Assembly (NCBI GenBank): GCA_934501135.1
Contig: CAKSUE010000034.1
Coordinates: 1 to 7,411, forward strand
DNA: 7,411 nucleotides
Source: an uncultured Eubacteriales bacterium
GTDB lineage: Bacteria > Bacillota > Clostridia > Oscillospirales > Acutalibacteraceae
Direction of reading: 5' to 3'
Position numbers and translations under genes: made by a program
Part shown: piece after piece, positions 5,779 to 7,411 of the stretch
Position numbering within the stretch: position 1 is the stretch's first letter
How the letters are laid out: each line of letters begins with the position of its first letter
The notes under the pieces: generated by a model
The model's database searches: none
Told to the model about the DNA's origin: nothing
Seen by the model: only the letters and a program-made list of their open reading frames with translations

Positions 5779-5811
5779 AAAAAACACACTAACCATTAAA
5801 CGATTAGTGTG
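5779..5811 (-). terminator. Rho-independent terminator of cdaA-cdaR
   Basis: Perfect 8-bp stem CACACTAA / TTAGTGTG (5811-5804 with 5792-5785 in transcript order) around an 11-nt loop, followed on the minus strand by TTTTTTATT. It starts 13 nt after the cdaR stop codon. The stem is short with three GC pairs, so termination may be incomplete and some read-through into spoIIIA is possible. Confidence 0.75.
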
Positions 5812-5824
5812 ATTTCTAAATTAC

Positions 5825-7099
5825 TCATATCTTATCAGAAACTTCAATATTTACTTTATATTCTCCATAGGCCCAGCATGTATTCCGATTATTTATTTTC
5901 ACCCTAACCGGAACTTCAGTGCTACCTGTGAAATCTTTTCTTTCTGACATATCAATCTGGCCAATAAGGTCTGAATTCACAACATCCCCTATTTGGCTTG
6001 ACGAGCCTATTACTGCAACAGATATCTCTTTTGTGCTAACTGACGCTTGTTTATTTTCAGGTAGATTAATAAACTCAAAGTTGGTTAATGTCTTTGTAGC
6101 ACTTGTATAACCACTTAAATCTATTGTTAATGCTACATTATACACATTACTTATACTCTTACAACCAATTGGTAAGTCGAGGGATAAGTCAAATGTAGTT
6201 TTATCTAAATTTACTGTTGAAAAGTCCAAAGAAACTAAGTTTGCAGTTGTCATTGTTTCAAATATTTCTTCTGGTGCCGCTATTTCCATACTGCTGGGAG
6301 TTACTTTAACTCTGCTGCTCGAAGCTGATAATGATTCCGGATTATTTTTAAATACCGGAGTAACCGGTAATGTTTTTCTCAGCAGTATAGGAATAGTCAC
6401 ATCTTCTGAATCAACACTCAATACAATATTCTCACTTGAAATAACATCACCATAACTATCATACATAACTAATGGTGCTGTTAAATTTTTTGTCTTTTCT
6501 AAAACTCCTGAGACTTCCGCTTCTGCAACAATTTTCTGCACTTTAGAAATTTCTGACTCTGGGCCGGATATTCTTACCTTAGGTGATGAAAAAACAGTAC
6601 TACCAGCAAAATATTTAGGATCTGATTTATATTTTATTCCATCCTCTACTGTAAATTCAACCTCTTTATATCTATCTACCATAACTGTTATAAATCCTGG
6701 TGTTACACCTGAATAGAACTCATAGTCAGTTAAAGTGCTTGCCTTACGTGCTGTAAGCTCAAGAGTATAATTACCCGGAGCAGTTATAGAACTAGCCTGC
6801 TGGGCAATTACTCTAATGTCTGATTTAGAAAGCTGCCCCACAACTATTCTATTACCTGTAACCGAAACTTCAGCTGTTAAGTTGTTTCCACTGAAAACTC
6901 TTAATCCATCTGAAACAGCAACTCCCGAAAGTTCTATATTTATAGGTATATCAGATATAGTTATAGGTCTACTTTCAGTCTCATTCGAGGATATAATCAA
7001 CCAAATTATAAATGCTAGTACTATAGATAAAATTATAATAAATTTTTCCCTATAGAATAAATTTTTCATATTAAACTTGCCAAGGTCAATCTTTTTCAT
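5825..7099 (-). CDS. cdaR: CdaA regulatory protein CdaR (YbbR-domain protein)
   Basis: 424-residue membrane-anchored regulator of the c-di-AMP synthase CdaA. A short cytoplasmic N-terminus (1-18, with the FYREKF-type motif common before the membrane segment) precedes one transmembrane helix (about 19-37, ending IIWLIISS). The rest is extracytoplasmic and consists of about four beta-rich YbbR repeats, roughly 48-142, 147-236, 240-328 and 333-422. The repeats show recurring patterns such as PVTPVF and V.V.GP/GS turns. B. subtilis CdaR is slightly longer. The start has AAGGAG with a 7-nt spacer and overlaps the cdaA end by 14 nt, which predicts coupled synthesis. In many Firmicutes glmM follows; here a terminator and the spoIIIA operon follow instead. 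The N-terminal codons of the longest frame agree with the ribosome-binding site. Confidence 0.95.
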   Translation of the reverse strand: MKKIDLGKFNMKNLFYREKFIIILSIVLAFIIWLIISSNETESRPITISDIPINIELSGVAVSDGLRVFSGNNLTAEVSVTGNRIVVGQLSKSDIRVIAQQASSITAPGNYTLELTARKASTLTDYEFYSGVTPGFITVMVDRYKEVEFTVEDGIKYKSDPKYFAGSTVFSSPKVRISGPESEISKVQKIVAEAEVSGVLEKTKNLTAPLVMYDSYGDVISSENIVLSVDSEDVTIPILLRKTLPVTPVFKNNPESLSASSSRVKVTPSSMEIAAPEEIFETMTTANLVSLDFSTVNLDKTTFDLSLDLPIGCKSISNVYNVALTIDLSGYTSATKTLTNFEFINLPENKQASVSTKEISVAVIGSSSQIGDVVNSDLIGQIDMSERKDFTGSTEVPVRVKINNRNTCWAYGEYKVNIEVSDKI

Positions 7100-7411
7100 T
7101 TTTGTTCTCCTTCCCTGTTCTCAGGCTACCTAACTTTTTTGAATTGCCCTCTACATTCTCAGGAAGGATTAAATCCCTCAATTCACGTTCCAAAGTTTCT
7201 TTATTATAATTTCGTTTTAGAACACCATTTACCGCAACTGAAATGCTTCCTGTCTCCTCAGATACAACTACTATAGCAGCATCTGAGTTTTCACTCATCC
7301 CCATTGCTGCTCTGTGTCTGGTGCCTAAATCAATACTTACATTTTCATTTCGCGTTAATGGTAATATGCATCCTGCTGCATAAACCATACCGTCTCTTAA
7401 AATCATTGCAC
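7086..7411 (-). CDS. cdaA: Diadenylate cyclase CdaA, C-terminal part (cut by window edge)
   Basis: The 3' end of a gene running off the window: about 107 C-terminal residues of a protein of roughly 270. CdaA is a membrane-bound enzyme that joins two ATP into cyclic di-AMP. The visible part is the DAC (DisA_N) catalytic domain: A-MILRDGMVYAAGCILPLT, then SIDLGTRHRAAMGMSE containing the RHRAA nucleotide-binding motif, and a strand pair with AIVVVSEETG. The edge falls inside the DGA motif: the Ala codon is at 7409-7407 and the two visible bases before it (GT) fit a Gly codon. The ATG at 7406 is therefore an internal methionine, not the start. The three N-terminal membrane helices are outside the window. 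The tail after residue 85 is charged and probably flexible. It overlaps cdaR by 14 nt. Confidence 0.95.
   Translation of the reverse strand, partial: AMILRDGMVYAAGCILPLTRNENVSIDLGTRHRAAMGMSENSDAAIVVVSEETGSISVAVNGVLKRNYNKETLERELRDLILPENVEGNSKKLGSLRTGKENKNEKD

Overview
The window is AT-rich and all recognisable genes lie on the minus strand, so transcription runs from high to low coordinates. A complete eight-gene spoIIIA operon, the mother-cell/forespore channel of endospore formers, places the source among endospore-forming Firmicutes. The low GC content, the protein sequences and the spoIIIAH-nusB adjacency suggest an anaerobic member of class Clostridia. I cannot name a genus from sequence alone.

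Layout in transcription order. (1) 7411-5779: the 3' end of cdaA (diadenylate cyclase, cut by the window edge inside its DGA motif) and cdaR (YbbR-domain regulator), overlapping by 14 nt and closed by a rho-independent terminator. (2) 5778-5672: a short intergenic control region with a weak SigE-like -10 element and an inverted repeat that includes the spoIIIAA start codon. (3) 5671-722: spoIIIAA, AB, AC, AD, AE, AF, AG and AH, tightly packed (71-nt overlap, then 16, 3 and 9 nt gaps, 1-nt overlap, then 34 and 70 nt gaps), closed by a strong hairpin terminator. (4) 660-420: a nusB promoter with an extended -10, followed by an untranslated leader of about 160 nt. The leader is rich in AT palindromes and contains a well-formed Shine-Dalgarno sequence that does not face nusB but a possible 9-codon upstream ORF whose stop overlaps the nusB start. 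(5) 419-12: nusB, complete.

How the genes work together. CdaA makes c-di-AMP at the membrane and CdaR modulates it from outside the cytoplasm; both are vegetative housekeeping functions. The SpoIIIA proteins are made in the mother cell after engulfment begins. They assemble a secretion-system-like complex: AA is a GspE-like ATPase, AB is GspF-like, AC, AD and AE are membrane parts, and AF, AG and AH carry ring-building domains. With forespore partners the complex keeps the forespore metabolically active. NusB is a general transcription antitermination factor acting on rRNA operons.

I found no mobile element, CRISPR array, tRNA or rRNA, and no evidence for an undescribed multi-gene system. 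The less ordinary signals are regulatory: the nusB leader with its possible coupled upstream ORF, and the inverted repeat that could mask the spoIIIAA start in read-through RNA. Two starts were corrected from the longest open frames: spoIIIAH begins at 1309 and spoIIIAF at a GTG at 2460.
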